Shown piece after piece: positions 17,278 to 26,988 of a stretch of 64,000 nt of DNA. The DNA comes from Tritrichomonas musculus (Eukaryota > Parabasalia > Tritrichomonadida > Tritrichomonadidae): positions 9,114,001 through 9,178,000 of the forward strand of contig JAPFFF010000002.1 of NCBI GenBank assembly GCA_039105265.1. Direction: 5' to 3'. Numbering within the stretch: the first letter of the stretch is position 1; every line of letters begins with the position of its first letter. Under the pieces are notes generated by a model, which was given only the letters and a program-made list of their open reading frames with translations, had not been told where the DNA came from and searched no databases. The translations under genes and the position numbers were made by a program.

Positions 17278-19855
17278 TTATATCAAAGATGTTGTGTGTA
17301 TAGCTGGTGCCACAGTAAATTTTGTCGGCGGTCCAAAGGCGCTTTTATCGTTGGCGGCAGAGGGAATATCAAAGGTAAAAAGATTTTGTTTTGCTGGTGA
17401 AGAGGTTTCGGAAGGAGCGGAGGCGATAGTTCGGGACGTTGATGTTCTTGCTGCTCCAAGAGAGATTCGAACAGCGCTGGAATTTATTGAAGAAATAGAG
17501 GCGTTTGACAAGAAATGTTTCCGATATCTTTGCTATGGAGTTGATGACAATGAGGAGATTAAAATAGACGGAGAGTATGAAGATTTTCGGATAAATGTTC
17601 CGTATTTAGATGTATATGCAGAAAATTGTCCTTCAGCTGCTTGGATTATGTCGATGACAAGAGAACAGAAACCGATTTTGTTGGGCGAAGAACTGACTAA
17701 CAAACAGCTGATTACAGCAAAGGCAGTCAAAAAATTGATAGATAATCATATGAAACAGCTCAAAACAGTCGATTTATCGGGATATATTTCAAAGGAAGAA
17801 GCGGATGGAAAATATGTGTTAAAAACAGATATATTATCAACTGAGAAAATATCTCAAGAATTATCAATCGCTACAAAATTCGTAAATGAAACAACAAATG
17901 ATGAAGATAAAAGAACTTATATCACAAATTTGGATAGAGATTTATGCAACATATTAAAGAAATCATCACTTTTTGTGAAAGGCTCTTGTAATAATGAAGA
18001 TATTTCAGGAGAATATTTGTATGATAGTGAAGACGCGGAATATTATCATTACAAGAAAGGCGAAAATACTTTTTCTATATACTTTTTCTATTACGGTGGA
18101 ACATTCAGATATAACGGAAATTATGTTGTGGACCTAGAGTCTGTAAGTTATTCATACGAACCTGAAGTTTATGACGAATATTGTATTCCAAACATAAATT
18201 TCGTAAAAAATAATTTTGCTCAGAAAAGTGATTTAACAAACAATAATATCGAAATACTTAAAGATGAAAAAATATATGATGAGGATAAGGAAATATTCTT
18301 TAATAATATTCATGAAGCTGTTAATGACAACAATGTATTATCATCACTATTAATTTTACGATATATTTGGGAAATTTTTCAAGATATGATTATAGAAGCC
18401 GCTGTATTAAAAGATGAAACTACAAGAAGCTATAGATTTAAAATTGAAGATTATGAAACAATGACGTTAAATGATATTGATGAAGCAAAAGATTATGAAG
18501 TATTAAGTGAGAAATCATCTATGAAAATGTATTATAACTTACTTGATAAAATTAAAGAATGTGACGATAAATATGCGTTAAAAAGTGAGATTCCAGAACC
18601 TGTCGACTTATCGGGCTATGTAGAGAAAAATGATGATGGTTCATTATCGATATCTACTACTTTTACAAATAATTCTCCATCGCTAATAGTGAATAATCCA
18701 TATTATCCAGATATAAGATTATGTAACGAAAATAGTTATGTCACATTAAGATATGCGCCTTATACTGAAGAATTTATGATACAATATAAAGATGCCGATA
18801 TGATAAACTGCACATATAAATCTCAAAAATATAAAACAACAATAAGAGACCAGTTAGTAGTTGCTGGACGAGTTATGATAAAAGGTTCTGACTTAAATAT
18901 ATTTGATATTTATTCATCAAGTTCAGCAAAACAAGCGCTTATAAATTTTGGATTAGATTTGGCAAATAAGAGCGAAATATTGTATGAATTAAAAAATAAT
19001 ATTCCAAAATTATCGTTATACTTGAATAGTTCAAAAATAATAGCGATTAATAAAGATAAAGTAGAAATAAGCACTGATTTGTACAAAACCGAAACTGATA
19101 AATATTTGACGGAATCAGAATGTGATGGAAAATATTGGGCAAAAAACGATGGCTCACTAAACATAAACACTACTGAAATCGCTCCTTTTTCTATACTTAA
19201 TCATAGTAAAGCAAGTGTGTGTAAAATATATTTTGGCGAAGAAACGAGAGACTATGATTGTGGAGTTATTAGATTTTATCATTATTCTTCAACCGAAACT
19301 AGAATAGCATTAGGTTTATATATGTCTGATAATATAATATCGATGTCAAAAGACGCAATATATTTATCTAAACCTACAAATATTAGTAGGGATCTTCATG
19401 TCGACGGTAAAATAACATCAAACGGCTCAAATACAATTACTCATTATGCCCCGATAGAAGCGGGCGAAGAAATATCGGACTATAAGATTGGAAAACCGGT
19501 ATTTTTATCAGGTCATGTGTACAGAAGAGACCAACAAAAAAATATGTTCGTCAGTTCGACAGCAGAAGACACCACAGACTGTATTTGCTCTGTAATCATA
19601 GACGGTTCATGGAAGGAATTTGTTGGTGTCATTGTAGAGGTAGATTCAGAAAACGGATGCGTCAAATTCGCAACACACGGAGACTATTTATTTTATGTCG
19701 ATGACGCCAATTTGTATCAAATAGGAGATGTAATTCTATATGACGGAAGAATTTTGGACGAGGATTATGCCATGACTTTGAAGATTCAACAAAGTATTGT
19801 GGGCAAAGTAAGTGCAAAAATAAACGAACATATATTGGCTATTTTCAAATCTTAA
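17252..19855 (+). CDS. Fibre-like protein B with Y-x-L-K-T/S-D/E repeats and conserved C-terminal head (element 1)
   Basis: 867 residues. The N-terminus has an alanine/glycine-rich hydrophobic stretch (about residues 10-40). Then come linkers of the tail-fibre type: GYISKEEADGKYVLKTD (about 175), YALKSEIPEPVDLSGYV (about 445), and DKYLTESECDGKYWAKNDGS (about 615). The C-terminal ~125 residues (THYAPIE, then VGSPVF-like, D-T-T-D-C-I-C-S, W-K-E-F-V-G-V, F-A-T-H-G-D-Y) match the C-terminus of the element 2 protein at 41559-44753. Repeated linkers plus a conserved terminal domain is how phage receptor-binding fibres are built. A virion attachment role is inference. Confidence 0.65.
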   Translation: MKNKTNWFNYIKDVVCIAGATVNFVGGPKALLSLAAEGISKVKRFCFAGEEVSEGAEAIVRDVDVLAAPREIRTALEFIEEIEAFDKKCFRYLCYGVDDNEEIKIDGEYEDFRINVPYLDVYAENCPSAAWIMSMTREQKPILLGEELTNKQLITAKAVKKLIDNHMKQLKTVDLSGYISKEEADGKYVLKTDILSTEKISQELSIATKFVNETTNDEDKRTYITNLDRDLCNILKKSSLFVKGSCNNEDISGEYLYDSEDAEYYHYKKGENTFSIYFFYYGGTFRYNGNYVVDLESVSYSYEPEVYDEYCIPNINFVKNNFAQKSDLTNNNIEILKDEKIYDEDKEIFFNNIHEAVNDNNVLSSLLILRYIWEIFQDMIIEAAVLKDETTRSYRFKIEDYETMTLNDIDEAKDYEVLSEKSSMKMYYNLLDKIKECDDKYALKSEIPEPVDLSGYVEKNDDGSLSISTTFTNNSPSLIVNNPYYPDIRLCNENSYVTLRYAPYTEEFMIQYKDADMINCTYKSQKYKTTIRDQLVVAGRVMIKGSDLNIFDIYSSSSAKQALINFGLDLANKSEILYELKNNIPKLSLYLNSSKIIAINKDKVEISTDLYKTETDKYLTESECDGKYWAKNDGSLNINTTEIAPFSILNHSKASVCKIYFGEETRDYDCGVIRFYHYSSTETRIALGLYMSDNIISMSKDAIYLSKPTNISRDLHVDGKITSNGSNTITHYAPIEAGEEISDYKIGKPVFLSGHVYRRDQQKNMFVSSTAEDTTDCICSVIIDGSWKEFVGVIVEVDSENGCVKFATHGDYLFYVDDANLYQIGDVILYDGRILDEDYAMTLKIQQSIVGKVSAKINEHILAIFKS

Positions 19856-20358
19856 ACACATATTTTGAGACTTATGCCATATTTTATGAACTGTGAGTAG
19901 ATGTCATTGTAGGCATATTTCATGTCTTCTGTCTTGTTGTTTTTCGTTATGAGAATCTTCGAAATATATATCAATTTATCGGAGGAACAACAGGAATTAC
20001 AGGCAATATCTTCGTCCAATACTAATTCGACTTTATCTGCGTCGGTCAAGAGTTTAATCATATTCATGAGAGATGTGGTATTACAAACGAGATAAGCATT
20101 CACTTTTAGTGGATTGTCCTCATAGACAGAAACGAGCATTTCGAGGAATTTATTTTTTTGCTCGAGGGAGTCAAGCTGATTGTAGTTCTTTAAATCAGAC
20201 AGCGAATTGCTTCGAGAGACTGTTTTTGAGGCGTTAAGTTGAGGGACATTGGGGTAATTTATTTGGATATTGGTATTCTGTTCTTGCGAAATTGATGTAT
20301 TGTTCTTGCTTTTTGCTTCTGATGACAGTATACGAGCTTGTCGGAGAGTTCCAGACAT
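19852..20358 (-). CDS. ARILSS-family protein (element 1)
   Basis: 168 residues. It shares A-R-I-L-S-S-E near the N-terminus and K-N-K-F-L-E-M-L-V-S-V-Y, then A-D-K-V-E-L-V-L-D-E-D, then a C-x-x-C pair, with homologues in element 2 (34939-35514) and element 3 (53349-53969). The N-terminal third is Ser/Asn/Gln-rich and probably disordered; the C-terminal ~110 residues are a conserved alpha/beta domain. All three copies lie between the ATPase/integrase genes and another small gene. It is unlike any family I can name. Confidence 0.7.
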   Translation of the reverse strand: MSGTLRQARILSSEAKSKNNTSISQEQNTNIQINYPNVPQLNASKTVSRSNSLSDLKNYNQLDSLEQKNKFLEMLVSVYEDNPLKVNAYLVCNTTSLMNMIKLLTDADKVELVLDEDIACNSCCSSDKLIYISKILITKNNKTEDMKYAYNDIYSQFIKYGISLKICV

Positions 20359-20379
20359 TATTTGAATAACAAAAAATTT

Positions 20380-20619
20380 TCAGGAGTAAAGATTGCTAAC
20401 AGCTCTATTTAACAGATTTCTTACCTTCATATCTCTGTCATATTTTCGTTGAATCTTCTCTCTTTTGGCTATTTTTTTGGGGTCCGTGGGAGGTGTTTGG
20501 CTCAATATCCTTCGATAATATTGGAGACGAGATTTCAGTTGTTTCAGAGTAGGAGTGGCGAAAGTTTTTCTACCGTGCCAGTTTTTGAGAGGGAGGAGAG
20601 CGGGCTGTTCTTGAGACAT
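20380..20619 (-). CDS. Small basic protein (element 1)
   Basis: 79 residues, strongly basic (about 25% Lys/Arg). Its C-terminal half, K-K-I-A-K-R-E-K-I-Q-R-K-Y-D-R, looks like a DNA- or RNA-binding helix. It is divergent from the integrase, with 18 bases between the start codons, and close to the ARILSS-family gene. It could condense DNA in the virion, but this is composition only. No homologue is obvious in elements 2 and 3. Confidence 0.5.
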   Translation of the reverse strand: MSQEQPALLPLKNWHGRKTFATPTLKQLKSRLQYYRRILSQTPPTDPKKIAKREKIQRKYDRDMKVRNLLNRAVSNLYS

Positions 20620-20637
20620 TTTCTACCAAATAAAAAA

Positions 20638-22503
20638 ATGAATACAAGTAAATTGCTTTACAATAACTCGGATGAAATAATAAATCATATCATATCGGAA
20701 ACAAACTTGCCGATAGACGATTTGTTGAGAGGCAATGACGGGGATGTCCTGAATACCAGCAATAAAATCCGGATATTTTGTAGATGCCTTTCTGACCCTC
20801 AACAAAAAGTAAATTATAAAGCTGAGAGGATAATGGACTGGCTAGGAAATCAGAAAATAGACTCTTTGGACGACTTTTTGGACTATATGGACGATCCTTC
20901 TTATTGCTTCAATCATGGGAGAAAATTTACTTATAACCACGCTTTTACTCGAACAGACATTCAACACGTAAATAATTTCTTGAGAATCAACCAAGACAGA
21001 ATCGATAGATTGCTTTTTGCAAGGATAGAACAACTGAAAGAAGGCATCAAAAGAGTCAATGAATCCAGATATAAAGATGCTTGCGAAAGAGCCAAAGAAG
21101 AATTGTTCAGACAAAAATTGACCAACAAAAACAAGCCACAATTTGGTGCTGTCAGAGATTTTATTCAGCAAAATGGCTGCACAGCAGACTCTCGCTTTGC
21201 GAGTGGAGGGAATAAACACATATATCTCTTTGAAGATACGTCCAGAGTTTATACAAGAATTGTGATTCAAGATGATGATATTCGACAAATTTATGACGAA
21301 TTTATTGAGGAATGGGAAAAGAGACAAAGACCTAAAAGACCTATTTTTAGAGACAGTTTTATGGACAAATTGAACGAATTTGTTGTTTATAATCATGAAA
21401 GACTGCTAGATAAAGAGGAATTTAATAGAGTCAGTAGGAATTGGGGAGAGAGTAGATTATCCGAAGAGGAGAGATACAATAGATACGTCAATAAATTTTA
21501 TTTCCAGCCAACGACATATTCAACTTATGAAATTCCTCAGGAGCAAAATATTATTGGGTTCAAAACAGAGAGTAAAATAAGAGCTTTGAAGAATTTGTTT
21601 CCCGATAGACAGGTCAAAATAGCCGAGAACACATCATACTTTCCGCTGAAAAAGAACGCGAAGATGTATCAGCTCCATAAAGTTTCATCAAGAAATTCTT
21701 ATATTATCGATTTGATGTTTGTTGATAAATTATGTTATTTGGTCATGATAAATGTCAATACAAGGTATTTGTACGTTGCGTTGGTAAATCAGATATTGTT
21801 TGGAGAAGAAAAGGAAGAAAAGCATCAGAGATTCGCGAAATATGATAAATCAGCAGATACTTACTTGAAAACCCTCGATAAATTGCTGCAATCAGGTGTT
21901 GTAATAAAGAGCTTGACATTTGATGGAGAGGGTTCTTTTAACTCAAGAAAGGCACAAGAATACTATAGGACACATGGAATAGAATGGCAAACTGCACCAA
22001 GAATGAGAATGGGAAACTATCCAGACTTCATGAAAAAGGAGCAAAAACAGGTAAAAACAGACCCGATGCACAGTTCTTTGGGACTGATAGATAGAGTCAT
22101 CAGAACACTGAGAGATATGGCTTACAATATGGGAATTGGGATAATTACTCCATCGATAATGGAAGAATTGGTGAGGCAATATAATAACGCACCTCATAAA
22201 ACACTCTCAAAATATGCCAGGAAAAGTGTGTCTCCAAAGATGGTTCATGAAGATAAAGAACTGGAATCGTTGATTGTGATGAATATCTGTAAGGAGAATT
22301 ATGACATAATGACGAGTAAAGGATTCTATTTGCCAAAAGGGATGTCGGTAAAATTGTATAACGAAAAGGATGGAATGATGAAGAGAAGGTCAAATGTACA
22401 GCCAGGAAAGTATAGAGTTGTTGGGTTCAAGAATGGTTTGTATGAAATAGAGGGACAAAAAAATACGAGACAAATGATGCCTAGGTGGAAAATTGACTAT
22501 TGA
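20638..22503 (+). CDS. Retrovirus-like (Maverick) integrase, element 1
   Basis: 621 residues from MNTSKLLYN. The N-terminal ~330 residues are helical and of unknown fold. The catalytic domain follows: IIDLMFVD (about residue 356), FDGEGSF (about 428), and L-I-D-R-V-I-R-T-L-R-D (about 484). The third acidic residue is Asp in all three copies in this window, so it is a family trait. It is followed by NNAPHKTL and a C-terminal SH3-like region (K-Y-R-V-V-G-F). The enzyme joins element ends to a target with 6-bp duplications. The N-terminal extension makes it nearly twice as long as the element 2 copy (359 residues). Confidence 0.88.
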   Translation: MNTSKLLYNNSDEIINHIISETNLPIDDLLRGNDGDVLNTSNKIRIFCRCLSDPQQKVNYKAERIMDWLGNQKIDSLDDFLDYMDDPSYCFNHGRKFTYNHAFTRTDIQHVNNFLRINQDRIDRLLFARIEQLKEGIKRVNESRYKDACERAKEELFRQKLTNKNKPQFGAVRDFIQQNGCTADSRFASGGNKHIYLFEDTSRVYTRIVIQDDDIRQIYDEFIEEWEKRQRPKRPIFRDSFMDKLNEFVVYNHERLLDKEEFNRVSRNWGESRLSEEERYNRYVNKFYFQPTTYSTYEIPQEQNIIGFKTESKIRALKNLFPDRQVKIAENTSYFPLKKNAKMYQLHKVSSRNSYIIDLMFVDKLCYLVMINVNTRYLYVALVNQILFGEEKEEKHQRFAKYDKSADTYLKTLDKLLQSGVVIKSLTFDGEGSFNSRKAQEYYRTHGIEWQTAPRMRMGNYPDFMKKEQKQVKTDPMHSSLGLIDRVIRTLRDMAYNMGIGIITPSIMEELVRQYNNAPHKTLSKYARKSVSPKMVHEDKELESLIVMNICKENYDIMTSKGFYLPKGMSVKLYNEKDGMMKRRSNVQPGKYRVVGFKNGLYEIEGQKNTRQMMPRWKIDY

Positions 22504-22518
22504 GTCATTTATGACTCT

Positions 22519-25500
22519 TTAGGACTGAAAAGGACTATTAAAATATTGGGTAATATCTCCTTCAGTATAGTCTGTTTTGATACATCTCTCGAATTTTTTT
22601 CTTGTCGATACGGTCATATTTTTATTCATTTCGAAGCAAGGTTGTCCTTTTGTTAAGTCGAATGTGATGGAATTTCCGTTATATAGTGTTTCATAAAGCT
22701 TCATAACATCTCCTTGAAAATCCTCGTTGAATTTATATTTGATGGAATTCTGAGTTAGTCCCTTGCCTCGTATCATATAGTCAATATCTCCAGTAGAATC
22801 TTGCAGTTTATCTACATACATTTTCTTCATCAAGAAGAATGATTCAATAGATTCAGGCATCTCATTGTGACCGTTTATTTCTGGGAAATCTGAATGGAAT
22901 TGTCCTAAATTTTTCCCGATAAGTTCGCGGTTATATTTCTCGCGGAAGGCCTTTTCGAGTTTCGGTAAATCTGCAGATTCTATATGCATACTATCAGTAT
23001 CTTGGTAATAAATATGACATCCTATGTCGAAAGCAAGACACATGACTTCGTTCATTATTCTCTTGGACATTGACAAAACTTGGATGCCTAATAGGGAGAA
23101 ATTGAAGTGATTATCTATTTGTTTGAGGGTCTTTATAGCATGGATGTCAGAGTTGTTTAACTGAATATCTTCGACAATTTTGTTATAGTTTTTTGCCCAA
23201 TATTTGTCGAGTTCATCTCCTTCGTGAAGATATTTGTAGTCTTTATCTACTGGCCTCTCTATTGTTTTGCCGTAGCATGAATTCATGATGAGTTTGTAGA
23301 GATTTTGCAAAGGATTCTTCTGTTTCTTATATTCGAGTCGTTTATTGAATATCTTTTTGATACATTCTTGAATACGATAATCTTTCTTTCCATCCCAGTA
23401 ATATCCTCTCAGTATATTGAATTCTATTTGCTGAAACTCAATAAAGTCCTCCAAAGTAATATTATCAACAACCATTTTAATGGTATTTCCTTCTGAGAGA
23501 ATGTCGTTATTCCTGTTTAGGCCGTCAATTTTTTGAACGATTAACGGAAATGCATAATGCTTTTTTATTTTTGTTATTTCGATTTCGACGATGTATGCTG
23601 ATTGTTGGGAGAGGAAATTATAGTTGAGTTGGTCATTCTGTATTACCTTTGGACGTCCTTCAACTGTGTATAATCTACTCATTGCGGAAGGATATAATGA
23701 TACTGCATCAAAATCGCAGAGATTCTTCTTGACATGCCATTTCTTGTTATATGCCGTCATACATCTACCTCCATATATCGCCTTTGAGCAAAAATATCTC
23801 ACATGACCGCCTAATTTATAGAGATTTTGGTTGGGATAATAGACTCTTTGATTGAAGACTTCGTTTGCGAGAGACGATATGCTGATAAAATTAAATGGGT
23901 CGACTTTGAAGTCTTTGATGAATCCTTCACGCAGTTTATTGAATCCGATTCTGAGGATATTAACATCTTGCTGGCAGTAAAATTCTGCATATTTCCACAT
24001 GTCAAAATGGTTTTCGTCTATTCGGCAGCCAGATATTTTATCGATATTGGCGTTGAATAAATTGTAGTCTTCATCGGTCCATATTTTGTCCTCATTTTCT
24101 CCTGCTTCGTTGATTGTGCCACAGTTAGTTTGTAGGCGATCAAGAGTAAAATATTTGTATGGAAATATCTCTTTTTGTATGTCAGGAATGTCAAACATAG
24201 AGGGTAATTGAGATAATTTGCAGGAAAGAATTGGTAAAGAGTCTTTGAGATGGATGGTTTTGTTGAGATATTTTATGTCAGCCTTCATTGTTTTTGTGCC
24301 TTTGATGATGGATTTGGCGAGTCCGAAAGAGGCCATCATTCTGATATCATACGCTAAATTGTGGAAATAAACGACCGCTTCATCGGGTAAATAATCTAGT
24401 AATTGTTTGTTGCAGTCTTCTCCTCGGAAAGTTTTATTGATACGGCCTGTTCTATTCTGTAAGACGCAGAGGAAAGGTTTGTGAATTTCTGTTGATGTAT
24501 CTGCTTCAAAATCGGCATACCAATATGTTTTGTTGTCATTTTCTGAGAGTTTCTTTTTGTCAAATTTTATTAGTTTCGTGCATTGTTCTTCGTTATATTC
24601 GAGGTCGATAAGGTCAATATCGTCGATTACTTCTTTGTAGAAAACTGTGTTGAGGACCTTATATTGACCAAATGTGATTGGGATGAAGTAGTTGTTTTTC
24701 ATGAGAGTTCGGACCAAATTTGATGATGTCATGAAATATCTTGCATTAATCCAGTGGTCTTGTTTGTATTCTTTATTGTATTTGTCTTCTGAACAGTCAA
24801 GGAGGTGGTTGATATAATACGTGCTGAAAGGAGTAATTTCCTCAAGAAAATAGTGCTTATTGAAGACATTCATTGTATGAGTTCTTGTTGGGTCAGCATT
24901 TTCTATACCTAAATAACTCTTTTTTGAACCATCTTTTTGGGACCTAACTGTTTGTTTTTTGCATTTTGAATCTTCATCAATGAAAGATAATTTGACATGA
25001 ATTTTGAACTCTGTACATAAATTATTCAATGCTTTTTGGGAGAGATATCTTGAATTAATCCTTAGGCGCATTTTGTTTAGTGTGTCATCATCGTAGCATC
25101 CTGTTTGTTGAAGTGCGTAAATGAAGCAGCAATCGTCCAATTCCTTTCTTTGTTTGCCTTTTTTGTCCACGAGAGAAGTGAAAATCTGTAATTTCTTGAG
25201 ATATTTTGAGACATTTGATGGGCAGTTTTCACGTACTAAATATTGAAAGAAACTTCCTCCAACGTCATTTTTTGCCTTAATATTCTGAAATTCACTAAAG
25301 CGAACTGCTTCAAAGAGGCTCCATTCAGGTATTTTTTCGGCTCCATTCTCATAAAAATATTCTGGTACAACATTCTCTATATCGAAGATGAAGTGTTTTT
25401 CTGTCAGATTTTCCATTAATTTGTTGTATATTTCAGGAGTTAATTGATAAGAATGCCATTGACTTTTGATTTTGAAAGCGAGTTTGTATTTGGAGATAAT

Positions 25501-25941
25501 GGGTAAAGAATCTATATATTCTTCAAAGAATTCCTTCAATTTGGGAAGCAATAAGAGTCTGCCGTCCTTATCTAATCTCTCAAAGTCGATTTGCCATTTT
25601 TTAGGAGAGTATTCTAATTTTTCCATTATTTGATTCACGATTTCTTGTTGTGAGTTGTTCTCCGTCTTGAGAGGTTTTTCTTCTTGTTTGGGAGGTTCTT
25701 CTTGTTTGGGAGGTTCTTCTTGTTGCGCGGGTGTGTTGTTCTTGCCTTTAAAATACCAGTACATAGCCTCATAGTTGTCTAAATCTCCATCATACCCTTC
25801 TTGTCTGGCACATTCTCGGATGTCATAATAGAATTCCTCTTGTGAGTTCCAATAATATGAAAAGTCGTGTTGTAGTTTCTCGTTTATTATCAATTCAAAT
25901 AGTTCTTGTAATTTTTCGGGAGTAGCTTCGGAGAGTCTCAT
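22519..25941 (-). CDS. Protein-primed family B DNA polymerase (element 1)
   Basis: 1140 residues. The N-terminal 250 residues include a Glu/Pro-rich PPKQEEPPKQEE linker. At about 264 there is D-D-C-C-F-I-Y-A-L, and at about 340 N-K-H-Y-F-L-E-E, a Cys-His arrangement that resembles OTU-like proteases and occurs in trichomonad Maverick polymerases. Exonuclease motifs are ADFEAD (about 477) and FHNLAYD (about 528). Polymerase motif A is DFDAVSLYPSAM (about 744), motif B is MNSCYGK (about 889), and motif C is YQDTDS (about 982). It lacks the HNH domain found in element 2's polymerase and belongs to a clearly different branch. It replicates the element by protein priming, as in related viruses. 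Confidence 0.92.
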   Translation of the reverse strand: MRLSEATPEKLQELFELIINEKLQHDFSYYWNSQEEFYYDIRECARQEGYDGDLDNYEAMYWYFKGKNNTPAQQEEPPKQEEPPKQEEKPLKTENNSQQEIVNQIMEKLEYSPKKWQIDFERLDKDGRLLLLPKLKEFFEEYIDSLPIISKYKLAFKIKSQWHSYQLTPEIYNKLMENLTEKHFIFDIENVVPEYFYENGAEKIPEWSLFEAVRFSEFQNIKAKNDVGGSFFQYLVRENCPSNVSKYLKKLQIFTSLVDKKGKQRKELDDCCFIYALQQTGCYDDDTLNKMRLRINSRYLSQKALNNLCTEFKIHVKLSFIDEDSKCKKQTVRSQKDGSKKSYLGIENADPTRTHTMNVFNKHYFLEEITPFSTYYINHLLDCSEDKYNKEYKQDHWINARYFMTSSNLVRTLMKNNYFIPITFGQYKVLNTVFYKEVIDDIDLIDLEYNEEQCTKLIKFDKKKLSENDNKTYWYADFEADTSTEIHKPFLCVLQNRTGRINKTFRGEDCNKQLLDYLPDEAVVYFHNLAYDIRMMASFGLAKSIIKGTKTMKADIKYLNKTIHLKDSLPILSCKLSQLPSMFDIPDIQKEIFPYKYFTLDRLQTNCGTINEAGENEDKIWTDEDYNLFNANIDKISGCRIDENHFDMWKYAEFYCQQDVNILRIGFNKLREGFIKDFKVDPFNFISISSLANEVFNQRVYYPNQNLYKLGGHVRYFCSKAIYGGRCMTAYNKKWHVKKNLCDFDAVSLYPSAMSRLYTVEGRPKVIQNDQLNYNFLSQQSAYIVEIEITKIKKHYAFPLIVQKIDGLNRNNDILSEGNTIKMVVDNITLEDFIEFQQIEFNILRGYYWDGKKDYRIQECIKKIFNKRLEYKKQKNPLQNLYKLIMNSCYGKTIERPVDKDYKYLHEGDELDKYWAKNYNKIVEDIQLNNSDIHAIKTLKQIDNHFNFSLLGIQVLSMSKRIMNEVMCLAFDIGCHIYYQDTDSMHIESADLPKLEKAFREKYNRELIGKNLGQFHSDFPEINGHNEMPESIESFFLMKKMYVDKLQDSTGDIDYMIRGKGLTQNSIKYKFNEDFQGDVMKLYETLYNGNSITFDLTKGQPCFEMNKNMTVSTRKKFERCIKTDYTEGDITQYFNSPFQS

Positions 25942-26012
25942 TTTTGCAATGAAGATAAAAAATAAAAAAATATAAAAAATTTATACCTCTTATCGTGGAT
26001 GAGAAAATTTCC

Positions 26013-26291
26013 AAAAAATATTTTTTTCAAAAAAGTTGAAACAACTCGTTAGTCCTAAATCAATGACTTTATTAGCGAGTATGACAAACATCTTTTTGAA
26101 CCCAAATTGTTGAGTGAAAATAGGGGGGTCAAGTATGGGGATACTTAAGAAATTGTTGGACAACTTTTTGAGTCAAAAAGGGGCTAAAATGAGGTGTTTG
26201 AGACCAAAAAAGTGCCCAAAATAAGGTGTTTTCAAAGGGTTTGTCAGGAGTTTGGGACGAAGTCCTAAAATCATGACAAACATATACTACT
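26013..26291 (-). repeat. Right terminal inverted repeat of element 1
   Basis: Complement of the left repeat, ending CATATACTACT. It is followed by AAATA, which also precedes the left end. It starts about 70 bp upstream of the PolB start codon. Confidence 0.93.
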
Positions 26292-26296
26292 AAATA

Positions 26297-26988
26297 GCTA
26301 GTTAATTATGATTTAGTTGTTTTTCTCTAATTATTGCTTTATTTTGCAAATACTATGAATCGTAGAATGGGAAAATCCTGCAGATTTTATAAATAGTCAG
26401 AGGAGTAATTTATAAAATTTTGACATGTTATATGAAATTTCAATTTTGAAATATAATTCCGCCTATAAAAAAAAAAAAAAAAAACCTATACATGTAAATT
26501 TAAATTTTTATTCTTTTAATGTCTTTTATTCTTATTTGAAGACTCCACAAAACAGTAAATATCAGATAAACAAAAAAAGATTTTTAAATGTTAATTGAGT
26601 TTCATTTTCTAGAACAAAATCATCCCAAATGATAAAATATTATCCAACTTAAGAACTTGACAATGTACACTAAGGGCATTTCCCAACTTGAACAGCATAA
26701 TAAATCAAACTATGAAATAATTTTCATTTCACATATTTTTCCTAAAAAAAAATCATTTTAAAATATGATTAAACTCCACTAATTTTGCAGCTCAGAATTA
26801 CTACTGCAGGCCCATTCATTTTTTTGTCTTCTTATTATTATGATTTGGAATTTTGCTAAAAAAATTCGAATTTTTTATGATAAAAAAATTTAGAAAAATT
26901 CCGCTTTCAAAAAAATTTTAAGAAATTATAACAAATAATTCACTTTAATATTAATTTTTAATCATCTCAGGCATAATAATATGTCAGT
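26297..26988. other. Host intergenic sequence, AT-rich
   Basis: About 690 bases between the right end of element 1 and the 3' end of the LMBR1-like gene. It is AT-rich with A and T homopolymer runs (for example 18 A near 26467). I see no gene, RNA or repeat. Confidence 0.6.

Larger units (their letters stand above)
8373..26291. mobile_element. Maverick/Polinton element 1, looks whole, about 17.9 kb
   Basis: A virus-like Maverick bounded by inverted repeats of about 280 bp that begin AGTAGTATATG and differ only at a few positions. The flanks share AAATA directly at both ends (8368-8372 and 26292-26296), close to the 6-bp duplication known for the family. Inside, left to right: left-end protein, INGY protein, packaging ATPase, coiled-coil protein and small membrane-active protein (both minus), major capsid protein, HNH nuclease, WFTD-family protein (minus), two fibre-like proteins, ARILSS-family protein (minus), small basic protein (minus), integrase, and PolB (minus). 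I see no obvious break; the TIR similarity suggests recent insertion. Confidence 0.93.
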
